Assembly (NCBI GenBank): GCA_964551525.1
Contig: CAZKCH010000001.1
Location: 1-64,000 of the forward strand
Source: GWA2-46-15 sp964551525
GTDB lineage: Bacteria > Patescibacteriota > Minisyncoccia > Minisyncoccales > GWA2-46-15
Direction: 5' to 3'
Length of the DNA: 64,000 bases
Shown here: one piece after another, positions 1-7,458 of the stretch
How positions within the stretch are numbered: the first letter of the stretch is position 1
Layout of the letters: each line of letters opens with the position of its first letter
Translations under genes and position numbers: made by a program
The notes under the pieces: generated by a model
Databases searched by the model: none
What the model was told of the DNA's origin: nothing
What the model saw: the letters and a program-made list of their open reading frames with translations, nothing else

Positions 1-19
1 CATCCGCTCCTTTGATTAT

Positions 20-62
20 TTAGTCACTCAATCACTCAATCACTTAGTCACTCAATCACTTA
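20..62. repeat. CACTCAAT-type short degenerate repeat tract
   Basis: Tandem degenerate copies of an 8-base unit (CACTCAAT, CACTTAGT, CACTTAAC) lie downstream of efp. Similar tracts in the other orientation occur near 37845-37866 (GTGATTGAGTGATTAG) and 40432-40455 (AAGTGATTAAGTGGTTGAGTG), so this is a dispersed family. No coding function is apparent. Confidence 0.6.
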
Positions 63-74
63 ACCACTTCTTAT

Positions 75-644
75 TTATTCTTCCACGCGACGCGTGTATT
101 CTCCGGTTTCGGTGTTGATTTCAATCAAATCGCCGGTTTCCACGAACAAAGGCGTGTTGATCTGGGCGCCGGTTTCCAAGACAATGGTTTTCAACCCGCC
201 CTGGGCCCGATCACCCCTAACGCCCGGCGGCGCTTCCGTCACTTTGAGCTGAACCTTGATCGGCAGAGAAACGGAAATAATCTTTTCTTCGAATAATAAT
301 ACCTCGGCGATTGAATTTGGTTTTAAAAACTTGCTTTGCTGTTCGCCAATCTGCTCCACGCCCAGATCAAACCGCTTGGAGGCGTCACTTTCTTCACAAA
401 AGAAAAACCTGTCTCGATGGGTATAAAGATATTTTGCCCGCGTTTTCTGCAAATCCGCTTCGGGAAAGTTATCGCTCGAATGGAATCCCTGTTCCATCAC
501 TTTACCCGTCATCATATTTTTCATCTTCACCTGAGCAATGCCTTCGCGCTGGGCTTTTTTCATTTGATTGAAATCCAAAACCTCCCAGGGCTGGCCCTCG
601 TAGATGAATCTGACGCCTTTGCGGAGATCGAAATATCCTAACAT
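75..644 (-). CDS. efp: Elongation factor P
   Basis: Translation factor that helps ribosomes stalled at consecutive prolines. The 189-residue length and three-domain layout fit the family: N-terminal KOW-like domain (about 1-65), a central OB fold, and a C-terminal OB domain ending in the typical GDLIEINTETGEY segment. It is the last gene of a minus-strand cluster after fmt, so two translation genes sit together. No Shine-Dalgarno precedes the ATG. The N-domain loop that reaches the peptidyl-transferase centre reads KKAQREG; aligned without gaps to E. coli KPGKGQ, the position of modified Lys34 is Gln32, followed by Arg33. The usual lysyl or rhamnosyl modification therefore cannot occur at that exact residue unless the loop register shifts. 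Assignment is secure; the modification state is unknown. Confidence 0.95.
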   Translation of the reverse strand: MLGYFDLRKGVRFIYEGQPWEVLDFNQMKKAQREGIAQVKMKNMMTGKVMEQGFHSSDNFPEADLQKTRAKYLYTHRDRFFFCEESDASKRFDLGVEQIGEQQSKFLKPNSIAEVLLFEEKIISVSLPIKVQLKVTEAPPGVRGDRAQGGLKTIVLETGAQINTPLFVETGDLIEINTETGEYTRRVEE

Positions 645-682
645 GTCTACGAATTACGAATTTATACGAATATACGAATAAT

Positions 683-1618
683 TTACTCTAAAATACTATT
701 TATAATTTCGCGGTGGCCGTGCAGAAATTCTTCGGCGGAAAGCGGCTTGCCGCCGGCGAGCTGTAATTGCTGAATCGCCAAAGAATCCTTGCTGGTTTGC
801 ACTGCCAGTTCTTTATTCTTGCTTAAAAAAACAAAACCCGGCTTCGATGGTTCTATGTTTTCTTTAATAACACAGGTCTTTAAAATTTTCAAGATTTTTC
901 CGTCAAGTTTGGTAAAAGTTCCCGGCCAAGGATCAAAAGCACGGATTTGCCTTTCAATTAATTCAGCCGACTCCTGCCAATCAATTTTGCCATCATTTTT
1001 TTTTAATTGAAAGGAGTATGGCGTAGGGGATTCGCCTTGCGCTTGAGGAGAAATCTCGCCCTTGATGATTAAAGGAATCGTTATCGCCAAAAGCCGGCCG
1101 CCCAAAATGGCTAATTTTTCCGTCAGGGTTTTAGTCGTCTCGTCAGGAGCAATAGAAATTTTTTCTTGCGCTAAAATATCGCCTCGATCAATCTTTTCTG
1201 ACATACGCATAATCGTGGCGCCGGTCTCGACTTCACCGGCTAAAATCGCGGCCGGAATCGGTGCCGCGCCCCGATATTTCGGCAACAAAGACGGGTGCAG
1301 ATTTAAACAACCGTATTTCGGCATGGCCAATACTTCCTTGCTCAAGAAGGGCGGGCCATAGGCGACCAAGACAATTAAGTCGGGCTGAATATTGGTTAAA
1401 ACGCGCTGGAAATCAGAACTCTCAAGATCTTGCGGCTGAATAACTAAAATGTCATGCTTTTCTGCCATCAGCTTAACCGGCGAAGGCGTGGCAATTTGGC
1501 TTCGGCCTATTGGCTTGTCAATCGTGGTCACCACTAAAACCGGCTTAAGATCGTGCTTGATAAGCGTTTCTAAAATAATCGCGGAAAATTGAGGTGTCCC
1601 AAAATAAACTATTTTCAT
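683..1618 (-). CDS. fmt: Methionyl-tRNA formyltransferase
   Basis: Transfers a formyl group from 10-formyl-THF to initiator Met-tRNA. The N-terminal Rossmann-like formyltransferase domain carries the catalytic stretch NLHPSLLPKYRG, with Asn106 and His108 placed as in characterised enzymes, and the catalytic Asp in EKIDRGDIL around residue 144. The C-terminal OB-like domain (about 205-311) contains the family signature IRAFDPWPGTFT. Length 311 is normal. It lies 8 bases after the upstream 151-residue gene and 38 bases before efp, so one transcript is likely. Its presence implies formylated initiation, of interest in a genome whose starts appear mostly SD-independent. Confidence 0.96.
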   Translation of the reverse strand: MKIVYFGTPQFSAIILETLIKHDLKPVLVVTTIDKPIGRSQIATPSPVKLMAEKHDILVIQPQDLESSDFQRVLTNIQPDLIVLVAYGPPFLSKEVLAMPKYGCLNLHPSLLPKYRGAAPIPAAILAGEVETGATIMRMSEKIDRGDILAQEKISIAPDETTKTLTEKLAILGGRLLAITIPLIIKGEISPQAQGESPTPYSFQLKKNDGKIDWQESAELIERQIRAFDPWPGTFTKLDGKILKILKTCVIKENIEPSKPGFVFLSKNKELAVQTSKDSLAIQQLQLAGGKPLSAEEFLHGHREIINSILE

Positions 1619-1626
1619 ACCACTTA

Positions 1627-2082
1627 CTACTTAACGATGCGCCACTCGACTTCGTCTTCTTTGCCGGCAAACTCCAGCCAATCGCCATACTTGGAAATAA
1701 CATACCATTTATTCTTGGCGCCGGACCAGACCAGCGGGTCACCCTGAAAATACGGCTTTTTGACGATTTCTTTCGGCTTGAGCCGATCCAATTCCAGCCA
1801 TTTCTTAAACACGGTTTCAATAGCATAATCCAATTTTCTCGATTTTGCCCAATCAGCCACTTTAGTGATCGCCGCTTCGGCCTTCCTGGCTGAACCGGCT
1901 AATTCCAACAACTGCTTGGCCGGCCGGACAAACCGCGAATAAACAATTTTCTTTTTCCGGGCGTCTTTTTTTATCTGTTCCAAAGACAGCCCCTTGGTAT
2001 AAAAGTAGTGGTTAACGATCCGCTGAATCGCGGTTTCTTCCTGCTGTTTCTTTTTTAACTTATCTTTTTTCGTTTTTATCAT
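1627..2082 (-). CDS. Conserved small hypothetical protein
   Basis: 151 residues with no family I recognise. The N-terminus is strongly basic (KTKKDKLKKKQQEE), the middle is helical, and the C-terminus is Trp/Tyr-rich (PLVWSGAKNKWYVISKYGDWLEF). No signal peptide or membrane segment is seen, so it is probably cytosolic and possibly nucleic-acid-binding through the basic N-terminus. It is 5 bases from the SGNH hydrolase gene and 8 bases from fmt, so it is co-transcribed with both. Codon use looks like its neighbours. Confidence 0.7.
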   Translation of the reverse strand: MIKTKKDKLKKKQQEETAIQRIVNHYFYTKGLSLEQIKKDARKKKIVYSRFVRPAKQLLELAGSARKAEAAITKVADWAKSRKLDYAIETVFKKWLELDRLKPKEIVKKPYFQGDPLVWSGAKNKWYVISKYGDWLEFAGKEDEVEWRIVK

Positions 2083-2087
2083 TGAAA

Positions 2088-2894
2088 TTATTCCGCTTTC
2101 TCAAATTTTATCTTATCAACAATCATTGCCATTATTTCTTTTAGCATAATTTGGCTGCCAAAGGCAGTGGCATGAATGCCGTCCGAGGCCCGGGCCAAAC
2201 GTCTCTGCCCGCTTTCATCAGTCAAATAAGCGGCGTATTTGCCCTCGGCAGTGGCCAAAATATCCCAAGTATCAAGATAAAGGCAATTGAGATATTCTCG
2301 GCAAACGCTTTGATAAACCGAATTAAGGTTAGCCATTTTGTCAGCGTAGTATTGGTCGCGGGCAATGGGATTGCCGATCCAAAAAACAAAAATCTGGTTG
2401 TTCTCCAAAATTCTCAGAAACCGGCCCACGCGCCGGCCGTATTCCGGATTCCATTCTTCATCGCCGTAATGAATGACTGTTTTATCAAAGCTGGTTTGAT
2501 CTTGACCGTCATTGGCGCCGAACATCACAAAAGCAATGTTGGGCTTTTTCTCTAAAATGAGCTTATTAATTTCATCCTCCCAATTGAAATAATCGGGCCG
2601 GGAAAACCCGGTGGAATAAATGCCGCGGCGGAAAACTTGGGCATCTTTAAAAGAAAATAATTCTTTCTCCAAAGCCGGTCCGAATGACTCGGCAATGAAA
2701 GAATCGCCGACAATCAAAATATTGTAAGGCGGGCTGATAATTGAAAACGGGGCAGGGGATTCGTGACTGATGATTGGCTCAATGATCATTTCCGACCTGT
2801 CTAAAAACGGCTTCAGCTCCAATTTGTAAAAAGAGACAATCAGCATGGTTGAAATAATAGCGATCACGGCTTTGGCGGGACTTGATAGTTTCAT
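2088..2894 (-). CDS. Membrane-anchored SGNH/GDSL-type hydrolase
   Basis: 268 residues. An N-terminal membrane anchor (about 7-25) is followed by an SGNH hydrolase domain: block I ILIVGDSFIAESFG with the nucleophile Ser, a GAND block III (VMFGANDGQD), and a C-terminal DGIHATAFG block with the catalytic Asp and His. The closest type is the DUF459/AlgX-like group, which acts outside the membrane as an O-acyl transferase or esterase. It starts right after the stop of the MBOAT gene. That pairing is the standard two-component surface O-acetylation arrangement (AlgI with AlgX/AlgJ, PatA with PatB). I infer O-acetylation of a surface polysaccharide or peptidoglycan. Confidence 0.85.
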   Translation of the reverse strand: MKLSSPAKAVIAIISTMLIVSFYKLELKPFLDRSEMIIEPIISHESPAPFSIISPPYNILIVGDSFIAESFGPALEKELFSFKDAQVFRRGIYSTGFSRPDYFNWEDEINKLILEKKPNIAFVMFGANDGQDQTSFDKTVIHYGDEEWNPEYGRRVGRFLRILENNQIFVFWIGNPIARDQYYADKMANLNSVYQSVCREYLNCLYLDTWDILATAEGKYAAYLTDESGQRRLARASDGIHATAFGSQIMLKEIMAMIVDKIKFEKAE

Positions 2895-2895
2895 C

Positions 2896-4314
2896 TCAGA
2901 ATTTAAAATAAATAAAAGGAGGAACGATATCCGGGCCCAGTTCGATTATCAAAATGACAACAATGGCCAAAAACAGAATTAAAAAAGGCAAAGACAGACG
3001 TTTTTGGACAGAAACCAGCAACTCTTTGGTTTTCTGCTCAAAAGCAAATCCCAAAAAACTCAACAAAATCAAGCCGACGACATAAATATTAACCGGTTCG
3101 CCCGCGCTTTGCCAGTTAAAAAGCTGTTTGATGACATCAAAAGCATTTTGCAGATTTTGGGCTCTGAAAAAAATCCAGAGAAAACAGACAGCGTTAAGAG
3201 TGATAAACCAGGAAAGAATTTTCTCCAGGCGCGCCAATTGATTTTTCCCTTGCGCCATTACCTCGGCCTTAATCCGGCTGAAAGCCAATCCCAACCCGTG
3301 CAGCAAGCCCCAGGCAATAAACTGGATGCCGTTGCCGTGCCAAAGGCCGCTGACAAACATAGTGGCCATTAAGTTTAAATAAGTTCTGGCTTTGCCCTGA
3401 CGATTGCCGCCCAAGGGGATGTAAACATAATCCCTTAACCAGTTGGAAAGGGTGATGTGCCAGCGTCGCCAAAAATCCTGAAAATCAACTGAAAAATAAG
3501 GGGAAATAAAGTTAACCGGCGATTTAAACCCCATTAAGCCGGCAATGCCAATCGCCATGTCGCTGTAACCACTGAAATCGCAATAAATAACAATAGCAAA
3601 AGCATAAACCGCCAGCAAAACCGCCATTTGAGAATGGTTTTGGGGAACGGCAAAAACATCGTCAACAACATTAACCGTGAGGTAACTAGCAATGACAATT
3701 TTTTTAAAAAGGCCAACCAGGATTAAGGTGAAGTTTTCTTCCAAATTTTCCATAGTTTTCTGGCCGCCGTTTTTAAGCTGGATTAAAAAATCCTGGGCTC
3801 TTAAAATCGGGCCGGACAAAAGCTGGGGAAAAAACGAAATGTAAATCGCCAAATCCAAAAAGGATTTTTCCAATGGAATTTTCTTGTGGAAGACATCAAC
3901 GCTGTAAGAAATCGCCCGCAGAATATAGAAAGAAAGGCCGATGGGCAAAATAACGTGCAAGAGCAGGGCATTGCTGGAAAAACCAATTTTATTCAAAAGC
4001 AGATCCGCGCCCTCGCGGAAGAAATTAAAATACTTGAAAAAAGCCAGGACTAAAACATCGGCGCCGACAACTAAGGCCAACCAGAATTTCCGGTACTTTT
4101 CAGTATTGGCCCGATCAATAAAAACAGCGCCCAGATAATTAAAAACAGAAACAAGAAAAATCAGTGCCAAGAAACGGATATCCCAAACGGCATAAAAGAA
4201 ATAACTAACGGCTAATAGAAAAATCCGCCAAAGCAAAGGTCTTTTTTTCAAAAACCAGTTAAAAGCCAAGACGATTGAAAAAAAGATAAAAAATGAAAAA
4301 GTCGGGAAAAGCAT
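2896..4314 (-). CDS. MBOAT-family O-acyltransferase (AlgI-like)
   Basis: 472-residue polytopic membrane protein with roughly ten to twelve hydrophobic segments. The MBOAT core is clear: DFWRRWHITLSNWLRDYVYIPLGG, then FVSGLWHGNGIQFIAWG with the conserved catalytic His326. AlgI-like proteins move acetyl groups across the membrane to an extracytoplasmic acyltransferase, here presumably the SGNH protein encoded next. It is first in the minus-strand cluster MBOAT-SGNH-hypothetical-fmt-efp and diverges from thpR across only 37 bases, so the two promoters must overlap. Substrate not determinable from sequence. Confidence 0.92.
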   Translation of the reverse strand: MLFPTFSFFIFFSIVLAFNWFLKKRPLLWRIFLLAVSYFFYAVWDIRFLALIFLVSVFNYLGAVFIDRANTEKYRKFWLALVVGADVLVLAFFKYFNFFREGADLLLNKIGFSSNALLLHVILPIGLSFYILRAISYSVDVFHKKIPLEKSFLDLAIYISFFPQLLSGPILRAQDFLIQLKNGGQKTMENLEENFTLILVGLFKKIVIASYLTVNVVDDVFAVPQNHSQMAVLLAVYAFAIVIYCDFSGYSDMAIGIAGLMGFKSPVNFISPYFSVDFQDFWRRWHITLSNWLRDYVYIPLGGNRQGKARTYLNLMATMFVSGLWHGNGIQFIAWGLLHGLGLAFSRIKAEVMAQGKNQLARLEKILSWFITLNAVCFLWIFFRAQNLQNAFDVIKQLFNWQSAGEPVNIYVVGLILLSFLGFAFEQKTKELLVSVQKRLSLPFLILFLAIVVILIIELGPDIVPPFIYFKF

Positions 4315-4339
4315 GATTTAATTTTAACCTTAATAATGA

Positions 4340-4345
4340 TATAAT
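4340..4345 (+). promoter_or_regulatory. -10 element of a leaderless promoter for thpR
   Basis: TATAAT preceded by TGA (extended -10), exactly 6 bases before the thpR ATG. With normal promoter geometry transcription would start at or within a base of the start codon, giving a leaderless mRNA. Confidence 0.65.
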
Positions 4346-4351
4346 TCAACC

Positions 4352-4903
4352 ATGAATCACCGCGTTTTCATTGCCATTAATCTGCCCGAAAGCGCAAAAA
4401 AGGAGCTTTATTTGTGCCGCGATCGGTATTTTGACTTGCCGGCCAGATGGACAAAGAAAGAGAGTTTGCACGTCACCCTCTTATTTTTAGGTTATGTTTC
4501 TGACGAAGAGCTGCCGGAAGTATGCGGCATCTGCCGGGAAATCGCCAAGAAACACCCTGCTTTTTCTTTGGAATTAAATAAAATCACCTATGGGCCGCCG
4601 GACAGAAAAATACCACGCATGATCTGGGCTCAAGGCGAGGCAGTGCCGGAATTAATCGAACTTCAAAAGGATTTGGAAAACGCGCTTTTTGAAAACGTTA
4701 GCGAAAAACCCAGCAAAGATTTTCATATTACCTTGGCGCGGCTGAAGCAATGGGAATTTCAGAAAATAGAGCCGGAAGAAATCCCGGACGTGAATCAGGA
4801 AATCTCGATTAAGTTTCCCGCTAATTCAATTGAAGTGATGGAGAGCGAATTAAAGCGCGAAGGGCCGGAATATACGATCCTTGAATCAGCACCGTTAAAA
4901 TAA
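4352..4903 (+). CDS. thpR: RNA 2',3'-cyclic phosphodiesterase (2H family, ThpR/LigT-like)
   Basis: 183-residue 2H phosphoesterase with the two catalytic HxT motifs HVTLLFLG (about residue 36) and HITLARLK (about residue 126), both in the expected context. The opening RVFIAINLPESAK is typical of ThpR. Members open 2',3'-cyclic phosphates on RNA ends, and some can ligate tRNA halves. A second, divergent 2H protein is encoded at 39712. Transcription probably starts at the ATG (TATAAT 6 bases upstream). Confidence 0.92.
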   Translation: MNHRVFIAINLPESAKKELYLCRDRYFDLPARWTKKESLHVTLLFLGYVSDEELPEVCGICREIAKKHPAFSLELNKITYGPPDRKIPRMIWAQGEAVPELIELQKDLENALFENVSEKPSKDFHITLARLKQWEFQKIEPEEIPDVNQEISIKFPANSIEVMESELKREGPEYTILESAPLK

Positions 4904-5015
4904 TTCAAAAATCCAAATCCCAATTCCAATACTACCAATAATACCAATGACCAATCTCCAAAGTTTTGATTATTGGAATTTGGATATTGGAAATTGGAGT
5001 TGGACATTGGTTTTT
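4904..5015. repeat. CCAAT/ATTGG-rich imperfect inverted repeat
   Basis: The left half is rich in CCAAT-like units (CCAAATCCCAATTCCAATA) and the right half in their complement (ATTGGAATTTGGATATTGG), so the region can fold back on itself. It fills the thpR-murC gap. An open frame extending murC upstream through this tract encodes repeat-derived residues and is not the likely start. Confidence 0.6.
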
Positions 5016-5032
5016 TGATAGTCATTGATGTT

Positions 5033-6493
5033 ATGCGTATTCATCTAATCGGCATCGGCGGCATCGGCGTTTCCGCCTTGGCGCGGCACTATTTGGCGCA
5101 AGGCGATTTTGTCACTGGCTCGGATCTGACCAGGTCGGAGATTACCGATGGCTTGAAAAAAGCAGGGGCAAGGGTCTTTATCGGTCCGCATAAAACCGCC
5201 AATTTATCTTGTGCTAAGCTAAGCCTAGCACAACCGAATTTAGTGATTTACAGCCCAGCGATCGAAAAAAATAATCCCGAATTAAAACAAGCATACAAAA
5301 TATCCTCCTTCGCTAAAGCTTCGAAGGACAGGCAAAATACAAAAGTAAAAAGTTATCCTGAGGCACTTGGCGAGCTGACGAAAAAATACTTTACCATTGC
5401 CGTTTGCGGCACTCACGGTAAGGGCACCACTACTGCCATGATCGCTCTTATCCTGATTAAAGCCGGCCTCGACCCAACCATTATCATCGGCACGAAACTT
5501 AAAGAATTTAACGACAGTAACTATCGACATGGGCAGTCAAAATATTTATTAATCGAAGCAGATGAATATAAATCATCTTTTTTGAGTTATTGGCCAAAAG
5601 CGATTGTCATCACCACTATTGATGCGGATCACCTTGATTACTTTAAAAATTTAGGAAACATTATTAAAACATTTGGAAAGTTTGTTAGTCAACTGCCCAA
5701 TGATGGTATTTTAATAACAAATAAAAACGACGAGAACACTCAAAAAGTAATTACCAAGTACCAAGTACCAAGTACCAATAAATTTTCAATTACCAATTTT
5801 CAATTAATAAAATCGAAAGACGTCGAAAAACTTAAGCAAGTTTTAAAACTGCCGGGCGAGCACATTCTCGCTGACGCTCTGGCAGCGTTGACACTGGCCC
5901 GCGTCCTGAAAATTCCAGACAGAATCAGTTTCAAGGCATTAAGCGAATATCGCGGCGCCTGGCGCAGGTTCGAAGAAAAAACAATGTTTCATGTTTCAGG
6001 TTTTAAGTTTCATGTTATTTCTGACTACGCCCACCATCCGACCGAAATCAAAGTCACTCTGGACGCGGTTAGACAAAAATATTCTGATAACCGAATTTGG
6101 TGCGTTTTCCAACCTCATCAATACCAAAGAACTTTTTATTTATTCAAGGATTTCATCGATGTCTTGGCCAAGGCGCCCATCGATAAGCTCATTTTAGCCC
6201 CGATCTACAGCGTGGCCGGCCGCGAAAGCCAAACCATAAAAAATAAAGTGAATTCGCAAGAACTTGCTCGGGCTATCCAAAATAAATACCCTCCTTCGTC
6301 CCGCTTCGCGGGACTTCGGCGGGCAGGCAAAATACTAAATACTAAATACAAGATACAAAATACAGAAACCATTTATATTGCGTCTATACCGAAAATAGCT
6401 AAATACCTGAGAAAAAATCTGCAAGGCAATGACATCCTCGTCATCATGGGCGCTGGGGATATTTACAATCTGTTAAAATTGATGGAAAATTAG
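5033..6493 (+). CDS. murC: UDP-N-acetylmuramate--L-alanine ligase
   Basis: Adds L-Ala to UDP-MurNAc, the first peptide step of peptidoglycan synthesis. I chose the ATG giving MRIHLIGIGGIGVSALA, the usual MurC N-terminus; a longer frame starts in repeat DNA. Visible: the N-terminal Rossmann domain, P-loop GTHGKGTTT at residues 126-134, central ADEYKSSF and DADHLDYF, and the C-terminal ligase domain with YAHHPTEI and FQPHQYQRT. Oddity: four stretches are encoded by dispersed repeats, all in frame (SCAKLSLAQ; SFAKASKDRQ; KYQVPSTNKFSITNFQ; SSRFAGLRRAGK with following residues). All lie between core motifs, so the enzyme can still be functional. Confidence 0.95.
   Translation: MRIHLIGIGGIGVSALARHYLAQGDFVTGSDLTRSEITDGLKKAGARVFIGPHKTANLSCAKLSLAQPNLVIYSPAIEKNNPELKQAYKISSFAKASKDRQNTKVKSYPEALGELTKKYFTIAVCGTHGKGTTTAMIALILIKAGLDPTIIIGTKLKEFNDSNYRHGQSKYLLIEADEYKSSFLSYWPKAIVITTIDADHLDYFKNLGNIIKTFGKFVSQLPNDGILITNKNDENTQKVITKYQVPSTNKFSITNFQLIKSKDVEKLKQVLKLPGEHILADALAALTLARVLKIPDRISFKALSEYRGAWRRFEEKTMFHVSGFKFHVISDYAHHPTEIKVTLDAVRQKYSDNRIWCVFQPHQYQRTFYLFKDFIDVLAKAPIDKLILAPIYSVAGRESQTIKNKVNSQELARAIQNKYPPSSRFAGLRRAGKILNTKYKIQNTETIYIASIPKIAKYLRKNLQGNDILVIMGAGDIYNLLKLMEN
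5207..5233. repeat. Intragenic palindromic element A (murC copy)
   Basis: Imperfect palindrome TTGTGCTA...TAGCACAA inside murC, read in frame as SCAKLSLAQ. A near-identical element lies in the pfkB gene at 20611-20637 and is read in the same frame (SCARLSLTQ). Confidence 0.8.
5306..5328. repeat. Intragenic palindromic element B (murC copy)
   Basis: Palindrome with arms TCCTTCG and CGAAGGA inside murC, translated SFAKASKD. A related palindrome (CCTCCG...CGGAGG with GCTTCG in the middle) lies in tyrS around 43442-43464 and uses the same reading phase (PSANASEG). Confidence 0.75.
5751..5812. repeat. TACCAAG tandem repeat within murC
   Basis: Four near-perfect TACCAAG units followed by degenerate TTTTCAATTACCAA units. 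The tract is translated as part of MurC and matches the kind of A/T-rich degenerate repeat seen between other genes here. Confidence 0.75.
6291..6366. repeat. Palindrome plus AATACTAA repeat within murC
   Basis: A GC-rich palindrome (TCCCGC-TTC-GCGGGA, then TTCGGCGGGC) followed by AATACTAA-type units, together coding for about 25 residues. A related GC palindrome lies in the FemAB gene near 61381-61415, and the AATACTAA repeat recurs in murF near 59111-59154. Confidence 0.75.
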
Positions 6494-6498
6494 ATAAC

Positions 6499-6729
6499 AT
6501 GACTCTTTTCTTTATTATTCTCTTCGTCATCTGCTTGGGCCTTTATCCTTTTTTGAATTGCCGGAGAAACAAAAAACCCCGGTCTTTAATAAAACTCTCT
6601 TTACCCGCCATACCGACAGTCAGGCCGAAAACCGAAAAAACATTGGCAAAAACAGAGCCGAAACTGACCATCACCATCCTGCCGCCGCCGGGCCCGGAGC
6701 CGCCCCCGATCGGCAAATTAAGGATTTAA
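6499..6729 (+). CDS. Small single-pass membrane protein, hypothetical
   Basis: 76 residues beginning 5 bases after the murC stop. A hydrophobic N-terminal helix (about 2-19) is followed by a basic stretch and a Pro-rich tail (LPPPGPEPPPIG). I recognise no family. The position between murC and the methyltransferase and the clear membrane segment favour a real gene, but a second open frame overlaps it and composition alone could produce such an ORF. Confidence 0.45.
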   Translation: MTLFFIILFVICLGLYPFLNCRRNKKPRSLIKLSLPAIPTVRPKTEKTLAKTEPKLTITILPPPGPEPPPIGKLRI

Positions 6730-6739
6730 AAAATCATAC

Positions 6740-7423
6740 ATGATGTCTTTTTGGAACCTATACGCCCGCGTTTACGATGTGATTAACCAAAACGTCCCGT
6801 ATCTTAAAATGCTCGCCGACGTAGAGCGCGAATTAGACGCTAAAGAAGGGGATAGGATTTTAGACGCCGGCTGCGGCACCGGCAATTTCAGCAACAGAAT
6901 GCAAAAATCTCATTCTCGTATAGAAATTTTTGCCGTTGATTCATCTTTGGCAATGCTCGCCCGGGCAAAAAATAAATTAGCCGGCACCGGCATAATTGTT
7001 AAAGAAATCAATTTGGAAGGAAGGTTTAATCTGGCTGACAATTATTTTGACCGGATTGCCACTATTAATGCGCTTTACACTATTAAGGATCAGGCCAATT
7101 GTTTAAAAGAATTTTACCGGATATTAAAAAGCGACGGGCAACTGGTAATCTCTAATCCCGACAATAAATACAGATTGGGAGCAATTTTTATCGCTCAATT
7201 AAAAGAACTGGGCTGGCTGAAATTCATCATCAAATTCCTGCAAAACTTACCGGCGCTGTTGATTATAATTTTCGTTAATGTTTTTTTTATCAAAAAAAGC
7301 AGGTTCAATTTTCTAAGCGGGGGAGCGCTGGCCGGATTATTGACCGCAGCCGGTTTCCAAATCATAAAGAGTCAACGAACCTACACCGATCAAAACTTAT
7401 TAATTACAGTGATAAAAAAATAA
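6740..7423 (+). CDS. Class I SAM-dependent methyltransferase
   Basis: 227 residues. The SAM-binding motif I ILDAGCGTGNF is at about 42-52, followed by the acidic end of strand 2 (FAVDSS) and a post-motif FDRIATINALYTI as in UbiE/COQ5-like methyltransferases. A long hydrophobic stretch (LPALLIIIFVNVFFI) near 172-186 suggests membrane association and perhaps a lipid substrate. It precedes the PaaK-like gene by 35 bases, so co-transcription is likely. Substrate unknown. Confidence 0.85.
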   Translation: MMSFWNLYARVYDVINQNVPYLKMLADVERELDAKEGDRILDAGCGTGNFSNRMQKSHSRIEIFAVDSSLAMLARAKNKLAGTGIIVKEINLEGRFNLADNYFDRIATINALYTIKDQANCLKEFYRILKSDGQLVISNPDNKYRLGAIFIAQLKELGWLKFIIKFLQNLPALLIIIFVNVFFIKKSRFNFLSGGALAGLLTAAGFQIIKSQRTYTDQNLLITVIKK

Positions 7424-7458
7424 ATAACTGAATCGTTGCTGATGGCAACGCCAAAAAC

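Noticed and set aside
4973..5032. Longer murC frame (extra 20 residues MEFGYWKLELDIG...)
   Set aside because: Encoded by the ATTGG-rich repeat; MurC normally begins at MRIHLIGIGGIG.
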